Positions 48,722 to 56,911 of a stretch of 64,000 nt of DNA are shown piece after piece. Both the position numbers and the translations under genes were made by a program. Positions within the stretch are counted from its first letter, which is position 1. Every line of letters begins with the position of its first letter. The stretch spans positions 496,001 through 560,000 of the forward strand of contig NZ_FOHX01000005.1 in the NCBI RefSeq assembly GCF_900111685.1, in the 5' to 3' direction. The notes below the pieces were generated by a model. It had not been told where the DNA came from and made no database searches. It saw only the letters and a list, made by a program, of their open reading frames with translations. This stretch comes from Nonomuraea wenchangensis (GTDB taxonomy: Bacteria > Actinomycetota > Actinomycetes > Streptosporangiales > Streptosporangiaceae).

Positions 48722-50055
48722 TCCGCCTCACCTGGGTCCAGCCGGAGGACCTGGTCGGGCACGAGCTGCGCCAGGCCGCCGAGGACGGCCGCGACCCCGC
48801 CCGGGTGCGCGCCGTCGCCGGACGCTGGCACGCGGCGGGCGGTCACGACGCCCCGCCGCGCGCCGGCGCGTCCGAGGCGGGCGCGGCGCGGCTGCGCGGC
48901 CTGGCCGAGGAGCTGCTGGACGAGCTGGCCGCACTCCCGTCGCCGCTGGAGGAGCCGTCGGAGCTGGCCGACATCGTCGCCGCCTGCCCCGCCTGGCCCG
49001 CCGCCCGGCCGGGCGGCACGGCCGACCCGAAGCGGGTGCTGGCGGCCTGGCAGGGCCGGGCGGCCGGGTGCGTGCTCGGCAAGCCCGTGGAGAAGATCCC
49101 GCGCGCGGGCATCAGGGAGATCGCCGAGGCCACCGGCAACTGGCCGATCCGCGGCTGGTTCACCGCCCTCGGCCTGCCGGACGACGTCGCGCGCCGCTGG
49201 CCTTGGAACCGCCGCAGCGCCGTCAACTCCCTCGCCGAGAACATCGACGGCATCCCCGAGGACGACGACCTCAACTACCCGCTGCTCGCGCTGACCGTGC
49301 TGGAGCGCCACGGCCGCGGCTTCACCACCGAGGACGTGGCCCGGCTGTGGCTGGACGAGCTGCCGGCCGGGCGTACGTTCACGGCCGAGCGGGTGGCGTA
49401 CCGGAACCTGCTGGACGGCGTCGAGCCGCCGGCGACGGCCACCCGGCGCAACCCGTTCCGTGAGTGGATCGGCGCGTTCATCAGGACGGACGTCTACGGA
49501 TGGGTCAACCCGGGTGATCCGGCCACGGCCGCCGAGTACGCCTGGCGCGACGCCCGCCTCACCCACACCGCGAACGGGATCTACGGCGCGATGTTCGCCG
49601 CCGCGATGTGCGCGGCCTCGCTGACCGCCGGCACCCCGGAGGAGGTCGTCGAGGCGGGCCTGTCCGTCGTGCCGCCGGGCTCGCGCCTGCACCGGGCCGT
49701 GCGCGAGGCCGTCGCGGACGCCGCCCGCGAGCCGGACTTCGAGCGCGTCGTGGACCGGCTGCACGAGCGGCACGGCGCCCTCCACTGGGTGCACACCATC
49801 CACAACGCGGCCCTCGTCGCCGCGACCCTCGTCCACGGGCGGGGCGACTTCACCGCCACGATCGCCGGAGCCGTCGCCGGCGGCTGGGACACCGACTCGG
49901 CGGGCGCCACCGCCGGCTCGGTGTGCGGCGCGCTCGCCGGGGACGTCCCGGAGCCGTGGCGCATCCGCGACAGCCTGGCCAGCAGCCTGACCGGGTTCGA
50001 CGGCGTGAGCCTCGGCGAGCTGGCCCGGCGTACTCAGGAGATGATGCGGACATGA
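48718..50055 (+). CDS. ADP-ribosylglycohydrolase family protein 4, N-terminally extended
   Basis: A 445-residue ARH-type protein. Residues 1-105 are an extra helical domain I do not recognise (MIRLTWVQPEDLVGHELRQA). The ARH core follows with DDDLNY (182-187) replacing TDDT and GGWDTDS (388-394) as second metal site, plus THTANGIYGAMFAAAM. This matches a separate ARH subgroup with the DDD variant. GTG start overlaps the upstream stop and its stop overlaps the kinase start (ATGA). Confidence 0.9.
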   Translation: MIRLTWVQPEDLVGHELRQAAEDGRDPARVRAVAGRWHAAGGHDAPPRAGASEAGAARLRGLAEELLDELAALPSPLEEPSELADIVAACPAWPAARPGGTADPKRVLAAWQGRAAGCVLGKPVEKIPRAGIREIAEATGNWPIRGWFTALGLPDDVARRWPWNRRSAVNSLAENIDGIPEDDDLNYPLLALTVLERHGRGFTTEDVARLWLDELPAGRTFTAERVAYRNLLDGVEPPATATRRNPFREWIGAFIRTDVYGWVNPGDPATAAEYAWRDARLTHTANGIYGAMFAAAMCAASLTAGTPEEVVEAGLSVVPPGSRLHRAVREAVADAAREPDFERVVDRLHERHGALHWVHTIHNAALVAATLVHGRGDFTATIAGAVAGGWDTDSAGATAGSVCGALAGDVPEPWRIRDSLASSLTGFDGVSLGELARRTQEMMRT

Positions 50056-50936
50056 TCTCGGTTTTCGGCAGCGCCAACATGGACCTGGTCGCCTACGTCG
50101 CGCAGGCCCCGGCCCGCGGCGAGACGGTCACGGGACACCGCTTCCGCACCGTGCCGGGCGGCAAGGGCGCCAACCAGGCCGTCGCCGCCGCGCGGGCCGG
50201 GGCGGAGGTGGCCTTCCTCGGCGCGGTCGGCGACGACGGGTTCGGCGCCGAGATGCGGGCCGCGCTGGCCGCCTCCGGGGTGGACGTGCGCGGCCTGCGC
50301 CAGGTGCCGGGTCCGAGCGGCATCGCGCACATCGTCGTGGACGACGACGGCGGCAACTCCATCATCGTGGTCCCAGGTGCGAACGGCACCGTCACCGGCC
50401 CCTCGGACGCCGACCTGGCGGCCATCGCCGGCTCGCGGGCGCTGCTGCTCCAGCTCGAACTGCCGCTGCCCGCCGTCGTGGCCGCCGCCCAGGCGGGGCG
50501 GGCCGCCGGCGTCCCGGTCGTCCTCACGCCCGCGCCCGTGCAGCCGCTGCCCGGCGAGCTGCTCGACGCGGTCACGATGATCGTCCCGAACGAGCACGAG
50601 GCCGCCGCCATCACCGGCGCCACCGGCCCGGACGCCGCCCTGGACGCCCTGCTGGAGCGGGTCGAGGAGGCCGTCATCACGCTCGGCGCCGCGGGCGCGC
50701 TCTACGGGTCGCGTTCGGGGGAGCGGCTGCGGGTGCCGGCCGCCGAGGTCAAGGCGGTGGACACCACCGCGGCCGGGGACACGTTCGTGGGGGCGCTGGC
50801 CGTGGCCCGCGCCGAGGGCCGGCCCATGGCCGACGCCCTCAGCTTCGCCACCGCGGCGGCGGCGCTGTCGGTGCTGCGCGAGGGCGCCAGCACCTCGATG
50901 CCGGTCCGGTCGGAGATCGAGGACTTCCTGGCCTGA
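50052..50936 (+). CDS. Ribokinase-like PfkB kinase
   Basis: A 294-residue sugar kinase. FGSANMDLVAYV and PGGKGANQAVAAARAGAEV form the ribokinase substrate site, VPNEHEA is the conserved middle motif, and TTAAGDTFVGAL carries the anion hole and catalytic Asp. Close to ribokinase in pattern, so D-ribose to ribose-5-phosphate is the likely reaction, though another pentose or nucleoside is possible. Last enzyme of the operon, joined to the fourth ARH gene by an ATGA overlap. Confidence 0.9.
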   Translation: MISVFGSANMDLVAYVAQAPARGETVTGHRFRTVPGGKGANQAVAAARAGAEVAFLGAVGDDGFGAEMRAALAASGVDVRGLRQVPGPSGIAHIVVDDDGGNSIIVVPGANGTVTGPSDADLAAIAGSRALLLQLELPLPAVVAAAQAGRAAGVPVVLTPAPVQPLPGELLDAVTMIVPNEHEAAAITGATGPDAALDALLERVEEAVITLGAAGALYGSRSGERLRVPAAEVKAVDTTAAGDTFVGALAVARAEGRPMADALSFATAAAALSVLREGASTSMPVRSEIEDFLA

Positions 50937-50986
50937 CGGTGCCGCCCTGGGGCGGTGGCCAGGCGAAACGGGGGAAGAGGAAGTAC

Positions 50987-51199
50987 ATGAGCGAGAAGCC
51001 CGTTGAACTGCCGGCGACCGTCGGAGGGGTGGACGGGGAGAGCGACGTGGTGGCCGAACGCTCCGGCTGCGTCACGCCGCACAACCGCCGTCCCGTCTCC
51101 GCGGACATGCCTCAGGACCTCGACCCGCCGCACCCGTACGAGGAGCCGGAGGAGAACGAGGAGGACGTCACGCGGCCTGACATCGGCCCCACCGGCTGA
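50987..51199 (+). CDS. Small acidic hypothetical protein
   Basis: A 70-residue protein rich in Glu, Asp and Pro (PHPYEEPEENEEDVTRPD) with no family I recognise. Support comes from a strong purine-rich binding site (GGGGGAAGAGGAAG, ending 4 bases before ATG 50987) and from a hairpin at its stop. It lies 50 bases after the kinase gene and may belong to the same transcript. Disordered structure is likely. Confidence 0.5.
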   Translation: MSEKPVELPATVGGVDGESDVVAERSGCVTPHNRRPVSADMPQDLDPPHPYEEPEENEEDVTRPDIGPTG

Positions 51200-51217
51200 C
51201 CCGCTCCGGCGGGCTCA
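51197..51217. terminator. Hairpin containing both stop codons
   Basis: TGA-c-CCGC/GCGG-g-c-TCA: CCCGC (51200-51204) pairs with GCGGG (51209-51213), extended by TGA (51197-51199) with TCA (51215-51217) around a bulged C. TGA is the stop of the small acidic gene and TCA the minus-strand stop of the GntR gene, so the hairpin can end both. Confidence 0.5.
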
Positions 51218-51919
51218 GACGCGGGCGCGCAGGTGGGCGAGCGTCTGCTCCAGCTCGGCCTGCAGGACGGCCTCGGCGGCCGGCCCGTCGCCGCGCCGGA
51301 CGGCGTCCACCAGGGCGGCGTGCGAGGCGTGCCCGGGGTCGGGATCGTGCTCGCGCAGGCCGAGCAGCTCCACCAGGTCGATCAGCCGCTCTCGCAGCAC
51401 CGGGGCGAACTCCGCGAACAGGTCCGTCAGCACCGGGTTCCCGGCCGCCGCCACGACCGCCGCGTGCAACGCGATGTCGGCGTCCACGAACGCCGCGTCA
51501 TTCCCCGCGTCACTTCCGGTCGCGGCGGCGTGCCGGGCCGCGAGCGCGGTCTCCAGCGCCGCGACGTCCTCCTCGGTGCGCCGCTCGGCGGCGAGGCGCG
51601 CCGCGCGGGTCTCGACCATGACGCGGACCTCGTACACGTCGGTGATGGCGGCGCGGCGCAGCCGGGCGGGCCAGTCCTCGGCCGGCTCGGTGGCGATGAC
51701 GTAGACGCCGGAACCCTGCCGGGCCTGCACCAGGCCGGCGCCGGCGAGCGCCCGCAGCGCCTCCCTCACCGTGGAACGGCCGACGCCGAGCGCCTTGGCG
51801 AGGGCGTTCTCGCCGGGCAGGCGGGTGCCGACCGGCCATTCGCCCTGGGTGATCTGCTCCCGCAGGTGCTCGGTGGCCTGTTCGACGAGCGGGCTGGGGC
51901 GGAGGGAGCCGAGGGGCAT
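51215..51919 (-). CDS. GntR/FadR-family repressor
   Basis: A 234-residue regulator: winged helix (LVEQATEHLREQITQGEWPVGTRLPGENALAKALGVGRSTVREALRAL is spread over residues 11-58) and FCD domain (TDVYEVRVMVETRAARLAAERR; metal-type Asp/His in DADIALHAAVVAAAGN). Placed divergent from leuA with its operator over the leuA promoter, it may tie leucine synthesis to a carboxylate metabolite, and probably represses itself. Confidence 0.9.
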   Translation of the reverse strand: MPLGSLRPSPLVEQATEHLREQITQGEWPVGTRLPGENALAKALGVGRSTVREALRALAGAGLVQARQGSGVYVIATEPAEDWPARLRRAAITDVYEVRVMVETRAARLAAERRTEEDVAALETALAARHAAATGSDAGNDAAFVDADIALHAAVVAAAGNPVLTDLFAEFAPVLRERLIDLVELLGLREHDPDPGHASHAALVDAVRRGDGPAAEAVLQAELEQTLAHLRARV

Positions 51920-51934
51920 CGGGAAGAACCTCTC

Positions 51935-51967
51935 AGGTTGTCTGAGGACCTGTGGTGTGGTTAGTGT
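51935..51967 (+). promoter_or_regulatory. leuA promoter overlapped by FadR-type operator
   Basis: AGGTTGTCTGAGGACCT (51935-51951) is an imperfect palindrome (6 of 8 pairs) of the TnGTCnGACnA type recognised by FadR/FCD regulators. TTGTCT (51938-51943) inside it can serve as -35 and TAGTGT (51962-51967), 18 bases on, as -10 for the leuA leader. The operator therefore sits on the leuA -35. Confidence 0.55.
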
Positions 51968-51974
51968 AGCGCCC

Positions 51975-52019
51975 ATGACGTCGTACGGTCTCCTCCTCGG
52001 CCGCCGCGGCGGGGCCTGA
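51975..52019 (+). CDS. leuA leader peptide (LeuL-like)
   Basis: A 14-codon open frame, ATG 51975 to TGA 52017-52019, encoding MTSYGLLLGRRGGA with three consecutive leucine codons (CTC CTC CTC). This is the pattern of actinobacterial leuA leader peptides, where ribosome stalling at scarce leucyl-tRNA decides between terminator and antiterminator. The ATG is 7 bases after the -10, so the leader is probably leaderless itself. Confidence 0.8.
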   Translation: MTSYGLLLGRRGGA

Positions 52020-52022
52020 CCG

Positions 52023-52060
52023 GACCGGCACCCCGTCGCGGTGGCCCGATCGTGCCGGTC
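52023..52060 (+). terminator. leuA attenuator hairpin
   Basis: GACCGGCAC (52023-52031) pairs perfectly with GTGCCGGTC (52052-52060), starting four bases after the leader stop. A second GACCGG at 52018-52023 offers a competing partner for the 3' arm, giving an antiterminator option. Fits leucine-dependent attenuation. Confidence 0.65.
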
Positions 52061-52100
52061 TTCCCCCACCGGAGACGGACGACAAGGAACCCCGACCGAC

Positions 52101-53825
52101 ATGCACCCCTGGAACCGGCAACGCCCCAGCGGCATGCCCTCCCACCGCTACCGCCCCGCCCACGAGCGCGTCGAGCTCCCCCTCGCCGCCGAGCGCTCCT
52201 GGCCCTCCCGCCGCCTCACGCACGCCCCGCTCTGGGTGCCCGTGGACCTGCGCGACGGCAACCAGGCCCTGGCCGAGCCGATGGACCCGGCCCGCAAGCG
52301 TACGATGTTCGCCCTGCTGACGCGCATGGGGTTCAAGGAGATCGAGGTCGGCTACCCGTCCTCCAGCCGGCTCGACTTCGACTTCGTCCGCGAGCTGGCC
52401 GCGCCGGGCGCGCTGCCCGAGGACGTGACCCCCGTGGTGTTCACCGCGGCCCGCGCGGACCTCATAGAGCGCACCTTCGCCGCCATGGAGGGCCTGCCGC
52501 GCGCGGTCGTGCACCTCTACACCGCCACCGCGCCCACCTGGCGCGACGTCGTGCTCGGCCACGACCGGCGCGAGCTGCGCGCCCTCATCCTGGACGCCGC
52601 CGGGCGGATCGCCCGGCTCGCCGAGGGCCGGCCCGGCGTGCGCTTCGAGTTCTCGCCCGAGGTCTTCAACCTCACCGAGCCGGACTACGCGCTGGAGGTG
52701 TGCAACGACCTGACCGCCCTGTGGGACGCCGCACCGGACCGCCCGGTGATCCACAACCTGCCGGCCACGGTCGAGATCTCCACCCCCAACGTGTACGCCG
52801 ACCAGATCGAGTACATGCACCGCCACCTCGACCGCAGGGACGCGGTGATCCTCTCCGTGCACCCGCACAACGACCGCGGCACCGGTGTGGCCTGCGCCGA
52901 GCTGGCCCTGCTGGCGGGGGCGCAGCGGGTGGAGGGCTGCCTGTTCGGCAACGGCGAGCGCACCGGCAACGTCGACCTGGTCACGCTCGCGCTCAACCTG
53001 CACACCCAGGGCGTCGACCCCATGATCGACTTCTCCGACCTCGACGGGATCCGGCGCGTGGTCGAGCACTGCAACCGCCTGCCGGTGCCCGACCGGCACC
53101 CGTACGCGGGCGACCTCGTCCACACCGCCTTCTCCGGCACCCACCAGGACGCCATCGGCAAGGGCCTGGCCCGCCACGCCAAGCGCGCCGCCGACCTGGG
53201 CGTGCCGCCGGAGCAGGCGCCGTGGGACGTGCCGTACCTGCCGATCGACCCGGCCGACGTGGGCCGCGACTACCAGGCGGTCATCCGGGTCAACAGCCAG
53301 TCGGGCAAGGGCGGCATCGCCTACCTGCTGCGCAGCAGGTACGGCCTGGAGCTGCCGCGCCGCCTGCAGATCGACTTCGCGGCCGTCGTGCAGCGGGCCA
53401 CGGACGGCAGCGGCGAGGAGATCACCGCCGAGGAGCTGTGGGACCTCTTCCGCGCCGCCTACGTCACCCCCGGCGAGCCCGGCGCGCTCGCCGAGTGGAC
53501 GACGGCCCCGGCCGGGCCGGGCGAGCACGTCTTCACCGGCACGCTGCGCTCCGGCCGCCGCCTGCACGGCACCGGCGACGGTCCGCTGCCGGCGCTCACG
53601 GCCGCCCTGGCCGCCGACGGGCTCGACGTGGAGATCCTCGGCCACGCCGGGCACACGCTCGGGACGGACGCGGCCGGCGAGGCCGTGGCCTACGTCGAGG
53701 CGCGCGTCGCCGGACGTACGCGCTGGGGCGTGGCGCTGGGCACCTCGGTGCCGGCCGCGTCGGTGCACGCGGCGCTCTCCACGGTCAACGCCGCCCTGGC
53801 GGCTCGCAGCGGCGCTTCAGGCTGA
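52101..53825 (+). CDS. leuA: 2-isopropylmalate synthase
   Basis: A 574-residue enzyme condensing acetyl-CoA with 2-ketoisovalerate, first step of leucine synthesis. [12 protein letters not shown] (Arg51, Asp52) and [27 protein letters not shown] are the catalytic/metal motifs, [13 protein letters not shown] follows, and the C-terminal 130 residues form the LeuA dimer regulatory domain that binds leucine. ATG 52101 ([17 protein letters not shown]) matches the long actinobacterial form; AAGGAA lies 12 bases upstream. Its 3' end overlaps the convergent SRPBCC gene by 41 bases. Confidence 0.95.
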   Translation: MHPWNRQRPSGMPSHRYRPAHERVELPLAAERSWPSRRLTHAPLWVPVDLRDGNQALAEPMDPARKRTMFALLTRMGFKEIEVGYPSSSRLDFDFVRELAAPGALPEDVTPVVFTAARADLIERTFAAMEGLPRAVVHLYTATAPTWRDVVLGHDRRELRALILDAAGRIARLAEGRPGVRFEFSPEVFNLTEPDYALEVCNDLTALWDAAPDRPVIHNLPATVEISTPNVYADQIEYMHRHLDRRDAVILSVHPHNDRGTGVACAELALLAGAQRVEGCLFGNGERTGNVDLVTLALNLHTQGVDPMIDFSDLDGIRRVVEHCNRLPVPDRHPYAGDLVHTAFSGTHQDAIGKGLARHAKRAADLGVPPEQAPWDVPYLPIDPADVGRDYQAVIRVNSQSGKGGIAYLLRSRYGLELPRRLQIDFAAVVQRATDGSGEEITAEELWDLFRAAYVTPGEPGALAEWTTAPAGPGEHVFTGTLRSGRRLHGTGDGPLPALTAALAADGLDVEILGHAGHTLGTDAAGEAVAYVEARVAGRTRWGVALGTSVPAASVHAALSTVNAALAARSGASG

Positions 53826-54216
53826 GCGCCTCCGTACGCACGTAGCGGCGGGTGCGGGCGCCGGTCAGCAGGGCGAGGAGCGGCGCCAGCAGCCCGCTGC
53901 GGGTGATCGACAGCTCCACGGCGGCCCCGCCGCGCTCGCCCGCCTCCACGACGTGCCCCGCCGCGATCGTCACGCCCGCGGCGACGGTCTCCCAGACGAA
54001 CGAGCGGCCCGGGGTGAGCGCCGTCACCATCCAGTCGAGCGCCGGCAGGCCGGGCTGCTCCACACGCACCCGACTGCCGGGGCCGAACGGCTCGTCGTCC
54101 AGCAGGCGCACGCTCGTCACCGTCGGCGTGAACTCCGGCCAGCGGGCCACGTCCGACATCGTCCCCCACACCAGGTCGGCGGGGGCGTCCACGGAGACGC
54201 GGGTGCGGAAGGTCAT
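53785..54216 (-). CDS. SRPBCC-family protein
   Basis: A 143-residue START-fold protein ([31 protein letters not shown], '[16 protein letters not shown]', '[16 protein letters not shown]') resembling polyketide cyclase/dehydrase-like lipid- or polyketide-binding proteins. Its ATG overlaps the pyrF stop (ATGA), so it is co-translated with pyrF although no metabolic link is apparent. Ligand unknown. Confidence 0.8.
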   Translation of the reverse strand: MTFRTRVSVDAPADLVWGTMSDVARWPEFTPTVTSVRLLDDEPFGPGSRVRVEQPGLPALDWMVTALTPGRSFVWETVAAGVTIAAGHVVEAGERGGAAVELSITRSGLLAPLLALLTGARTRRYVRTEALSLKRRCEPPGRR

Positions 54217-55037
54217 CTCCGGCCCGCCGCCTCGGGCGTCAGGTGGGCCACGCACTCGTCGCGGTAGCGCAGGACCCGGCCGCGCAGCCGCTTCGGGTCG
54301 GCCAGCACCGCGCGGGAGACCGACGGCAGGACGGCGTGCCGTACCGGCGTGAACAGCCGCGCCACGTCGGCCGGCGTCGCGCCCTGCGCGCCCACCCCGG
54401 GGACCAGGATCGGCCCGTTGAGCTCGGTCAGCGGATGCTCCACCTCGGTCAGCGTGGCGCCCATGACCAACCCCACCGGCCCGAACGGCGTCGCCCCCGC
54501 GTTCGCAGCGGCCGCGCCCGCGATGACCTGCCCGGCCACCAGCCGCTGCAGCTCCGCCGACTCGGGGTTGGAGGTGCGGGCCAGCACGAACACGCCCGCG
54601 TCGTTGGCCACCGCCGAGGCGATCGCGCCCGTCAGCGAGCCGAACCCGAGGTAGGGGCTCAGCGTCACGGCGTCGGCGGCCAGCGGGCTGCCCCGGTCGA
54701 GGTACGCCTCGGCGTAGGCGGTCATCGTGCTGGCGATGTCGCCCCGCTTCACGTCCAGCAGCACGAGCGTGCCCGCCTCACGGAGGTCGGCGATGGCGCG
54801 TTCCAGCACGGCCACGCCCCGGCTGCCCCACCGCTCGAAGAACGCCGACTGCGGCTTGACCACGGCCGCCACCTCCGCCACGGTCTCGACGACCGTCCGG
54901 CTGAAGCGTTCGAGCCCGGACGGCGAGTCGTCCAGCCCCCAGGCGTCCAGCAGGTCCGGGCTCGGATCGATGCCGACGCAGAGCGGCCCGCACGCGTCGA
55001 GCCTGGCTCGCAGGCGTGCCCCGAACGACTCGTTCAT
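54213..55037 (-). CDS. pyrF: Orotidine 5'-phosphate decarboxylase
   Basis: A 274-residue type-2 (mycobacterial-like) enzyme making UMP from OMP. FGARLRARLDACGPLCVGIDPSP opens the family; VKPQSAFFERWG and the catalytic DVKRGD (Asp95, Lys97, Asp100) are intact. It stands apart from the usual pyr-mihF-gmk gene order and is coupled to the downstream SRPBCC gene. Confidence 0.95.
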   Translation of the reverse strand: MNESFGARLRARLDACGPLCVGIDPSPDLLDAWGLDDSPSGLERFSRTVVETVAEVAAVVKPQSAFFERWGSRGVAVLERAIADLREAGTLVLLDVKRGDIASTMTAYAEAYLDRGSPLAADAVTLSPYLGFGSLTGAIASAVANDAGVFVLARTSNPESAELQRLVAGQVIAGAAAANAGATPFGPVGLVMGATLTEVEHPLTELNGPILVPGVGAQGATPADVARLFTPVRHAVLPSVSRAVLADPKRLRGRVLRYRDECVAHLTPEAAGRR

Positions 55038-55158
55038 GGTGAACCCCTTCGCACGGTTATGCGGCGACCCTACGGGACGGGCCGCTCGGGTGAACAGGAG
55101 ACCGACCGTTCCCGTTCACCAGTCTTCCGGCGGCGGCGGCAGGGGTAAGGCAGCAAGC

Positions 55159-55635
55159 ATGTACGAGATCGCCCACCGGGTGCTGGCACTGCGCAGCGAT
55201 CCGCCCCGTGACGTGGTCGTCACGGTCGGCATGCCGTACGAGGAGCCGACGGGGGAGTGGTCGTGCCCCTATCGCATCGACGGGCTCGACGGGTGGGAGC
55301 ACGAGAGGAAGGTCACGGGACCCGACTCGCTGGCCGCGGCCGAGCTGGCGCTGGCCATGGTGCGGGCCGCGGTCATGGGCTCGCACGAGGCCAGGGAAGG
55401 GCGGCTGAACTGGGACGACGTGTCGCCGGGGCCGCGGGCGCAGACCGTCTGGGTCACCTGGGACAGAGAGCACGATCTTGCGTACATCGCGATGAAACGC
55501 GAGATCCTGCCCGGCGAGGCCGTCCGGCAGGTGGTGGCGGAGGACGCCGTGCTCGACTACGGGGAGAAGGGGCGGCTGATCGGCGTGGAGCTGAACAACG
55601 CCGCCGCCCGGCTGCCGTCGGAGATGCGCATGTGA
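55159..55635 (+). CDS. DUF2283-like conserved protein
   Basis: A 158-residue cytosolic protein. The C-terminal third (LAYIAMKREILPGEAVRQ, AVLDYGEKGRLIGVELNNAA) resembles the DUF2283 fold; the N-terminal part (VTVGMPYEEPTGEWSCPYRIDGLDG) looks like a DUF6968-type domain. ATG 55159 follows GTAAGG at 8 bases. No function is known. Confidence 0.65.
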   Translation: MYEIAHRVLALRSDPPRDVVVTVGMPYEEPTGEWSCPYRIDGLDGWEHERKVTGPDSLAAAELALAMVRAAVMGSHEAREGRLNWDDVSPGPRAQTVWVTWDREHDLAYIAMKREILPGEAVRQVVAEDAVLDYGEKGRLIGVELNNAAARLPSEMRM

Positions 55636-55670
55636 GACGCCCTGATCCGGGCAGGCGTACGTTACCTGCC

Positions 55671-56465
55671 GTGAACTCTCCCCGTATCGTCGCCACCGAC
55701 CTCGACGGCACCCTGCTGACCTCCGACCGCACCGTCTCGCCCCGCACCAGGGACGCGCTCCGGCTGGCCCGCGCGGCCGGGGCCGTGATCGTCTTCGTCA
55801 CCGCCAGGCCGCCGCGGGCCGTGCGCGAGATCGCCGAGCAGGCGGGCGTCACCGGTACGGCGATCTGCAGCAACGGGGCCATCGTCTACGACCTGGACAC
55901 CGACGAGATCATCGAGAGCCTGCCGCTCGACCCCGGGGCCGCCCGGCGCGCCGCGCGTGCCCTGGCCGAGGCGCTGCCGGGCGTCGGGCTCGCCGTCGAG
56001 ACGGGCAGGGGCGTGCTGGCCGAGGCCGCCTACACCCGGCGCGTTCCCGAGGACATGCCGTTCTACCGCGAGGTCGTCTCGGTGCTGGAGGAGGCTGAGC
56101 CCTTCGTCAAGCTGCTCGCCCACTCGCCGGCGCACACCGCCGACGAGATGATCGCCGCCGTGCCGGCGACCGTGAAGGGCCTGGCCGAGATCACGCAGTC
56201 GGGCGACGGCGGGCTCGTCGAGATCAGCGCGCCGGGGGTGACCAAGGCCGCCGCCCTGGACCGCGTCTGCCGGGCGCACGGCGTGCCGGCGGGCGAGGTG
56301 GTGGCCTTCGGCGACATGCCGAACGACCTGGCGGTCCTGACGTACGCGGGCCTGGGGTACGCGATGGCCAACGCGCATGAGACGGTGCTCGCGTCGGTGC
56401 CGCGCCGCACCCTCTCGAACGACGAGCACGGCGTCGCGGCGGTGCTGGAACGGCTGTACGGCTGA
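55671..56465 (+). CDS. Cof-type HAD hydrolase
   Basis: A 264-residue phosphatase of the HAD superfamily, Cof subgroup: motif I DLDGTLL with nucleophile Asp, motif II VTARPPR, C2 cap (about residues 85-185) and motif IV GDMPNDLAVL. Likely dephosphorylates sugar phosphates or related metabolites. GTG 55671 lies seven bases after TACGTT (55658-55663), suggesting a leaderless mRNA. Confidence 0.9.
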   Translation: MNSPRIVATDLDGTLLTSDRTVSPRTRDALRLARAAGAVIVFVTARPPRAVREIAEQAGVTGTAICSNGAIVYDLDTDEIIESLPLDPGAARRAARALAEALPGVGLAVETGRGVLAEAAYTRRVPEDMPFYREVVSVLEEAEPFVKLLAHSPAHTADEMIAAVPATVKGLAEITQSGDGGLVEISAPGVTKAAALDRVCRAHGVPAGEVVAFGDMPNDLAVLTYAGLGYAMANAHETVLASVPRRTLSNDEHGVAAVLERLYG

Positions 56466-56468
56466 TGC

Positions 56469-56816
56469 TCATGAGGGCGGGTCGGTCCAGCTGTCCTGGG
56501 CCTCCATGACCTCGTCGGCGTGCGCGAAGGCCCACTCGCCGACCGCGCCCACCGGGCCGAGCAGGCTGCGGCCGAGCTCGGTCAGCTCGTACTCGACGCG
56601 CGGCGGCGCCTCGGCGTAGGCGTGCCGGGTGACGAGGCCGTTGTACTCCAGGCGGCGCAGCGTCTCGGTGAGCACCTTCGTGCTGATGCCGCCGATCTCC
56701 TCGCGCAGCCGTCCCGGGCGGCGCGGGCCGTGCCGCAGGGACCACAGCACGACGGCGTTCCAGGTGTTGCCGAGCAGGTCGAAGGCCAGCCGGGCCTGGC
56801 AGTCGGCGAGGAACAA
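56469..56816 (-). CDS. HxlR-family regulator
   Basis: A 115-residue winged-helix regulator with the family Cys (LADCQARLAFDLLGNTWNAVVLWSL), RLREEIGGISTKVLTETLRRLEYNGLV and the wing 'PPRVEYELTELGRSL'. It starts with TTG at 56816, well supported by GAGGGAAGGG six bases upstream. HxlR proteins often respond to quinones or reactive electrophiles and control a divergent reductase, which fits the F420-reductase-like neighbour at 56912. Confidence 0.88.
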   Translation of the reverse strand: MFLADCQARLAFDLLGNTWNAVVLWSLRHGPRRPGRLREEIGGISTKVLTETLRRLEYNGLVTRHAYAEAPPRVEYELTELGRSLLGPVGAVGEWAFAHADEVMEAQDSWTDPPS

Positions 56817-56911
56817 CGCGGACCCTTCCCTCGTCAGGCACCAAATGGTGTGTATCTGACTTTCTAGTGTGCTCCCACCGAAGGAAACCCTTTCACAGGA
56901 GGAGGACGTCC

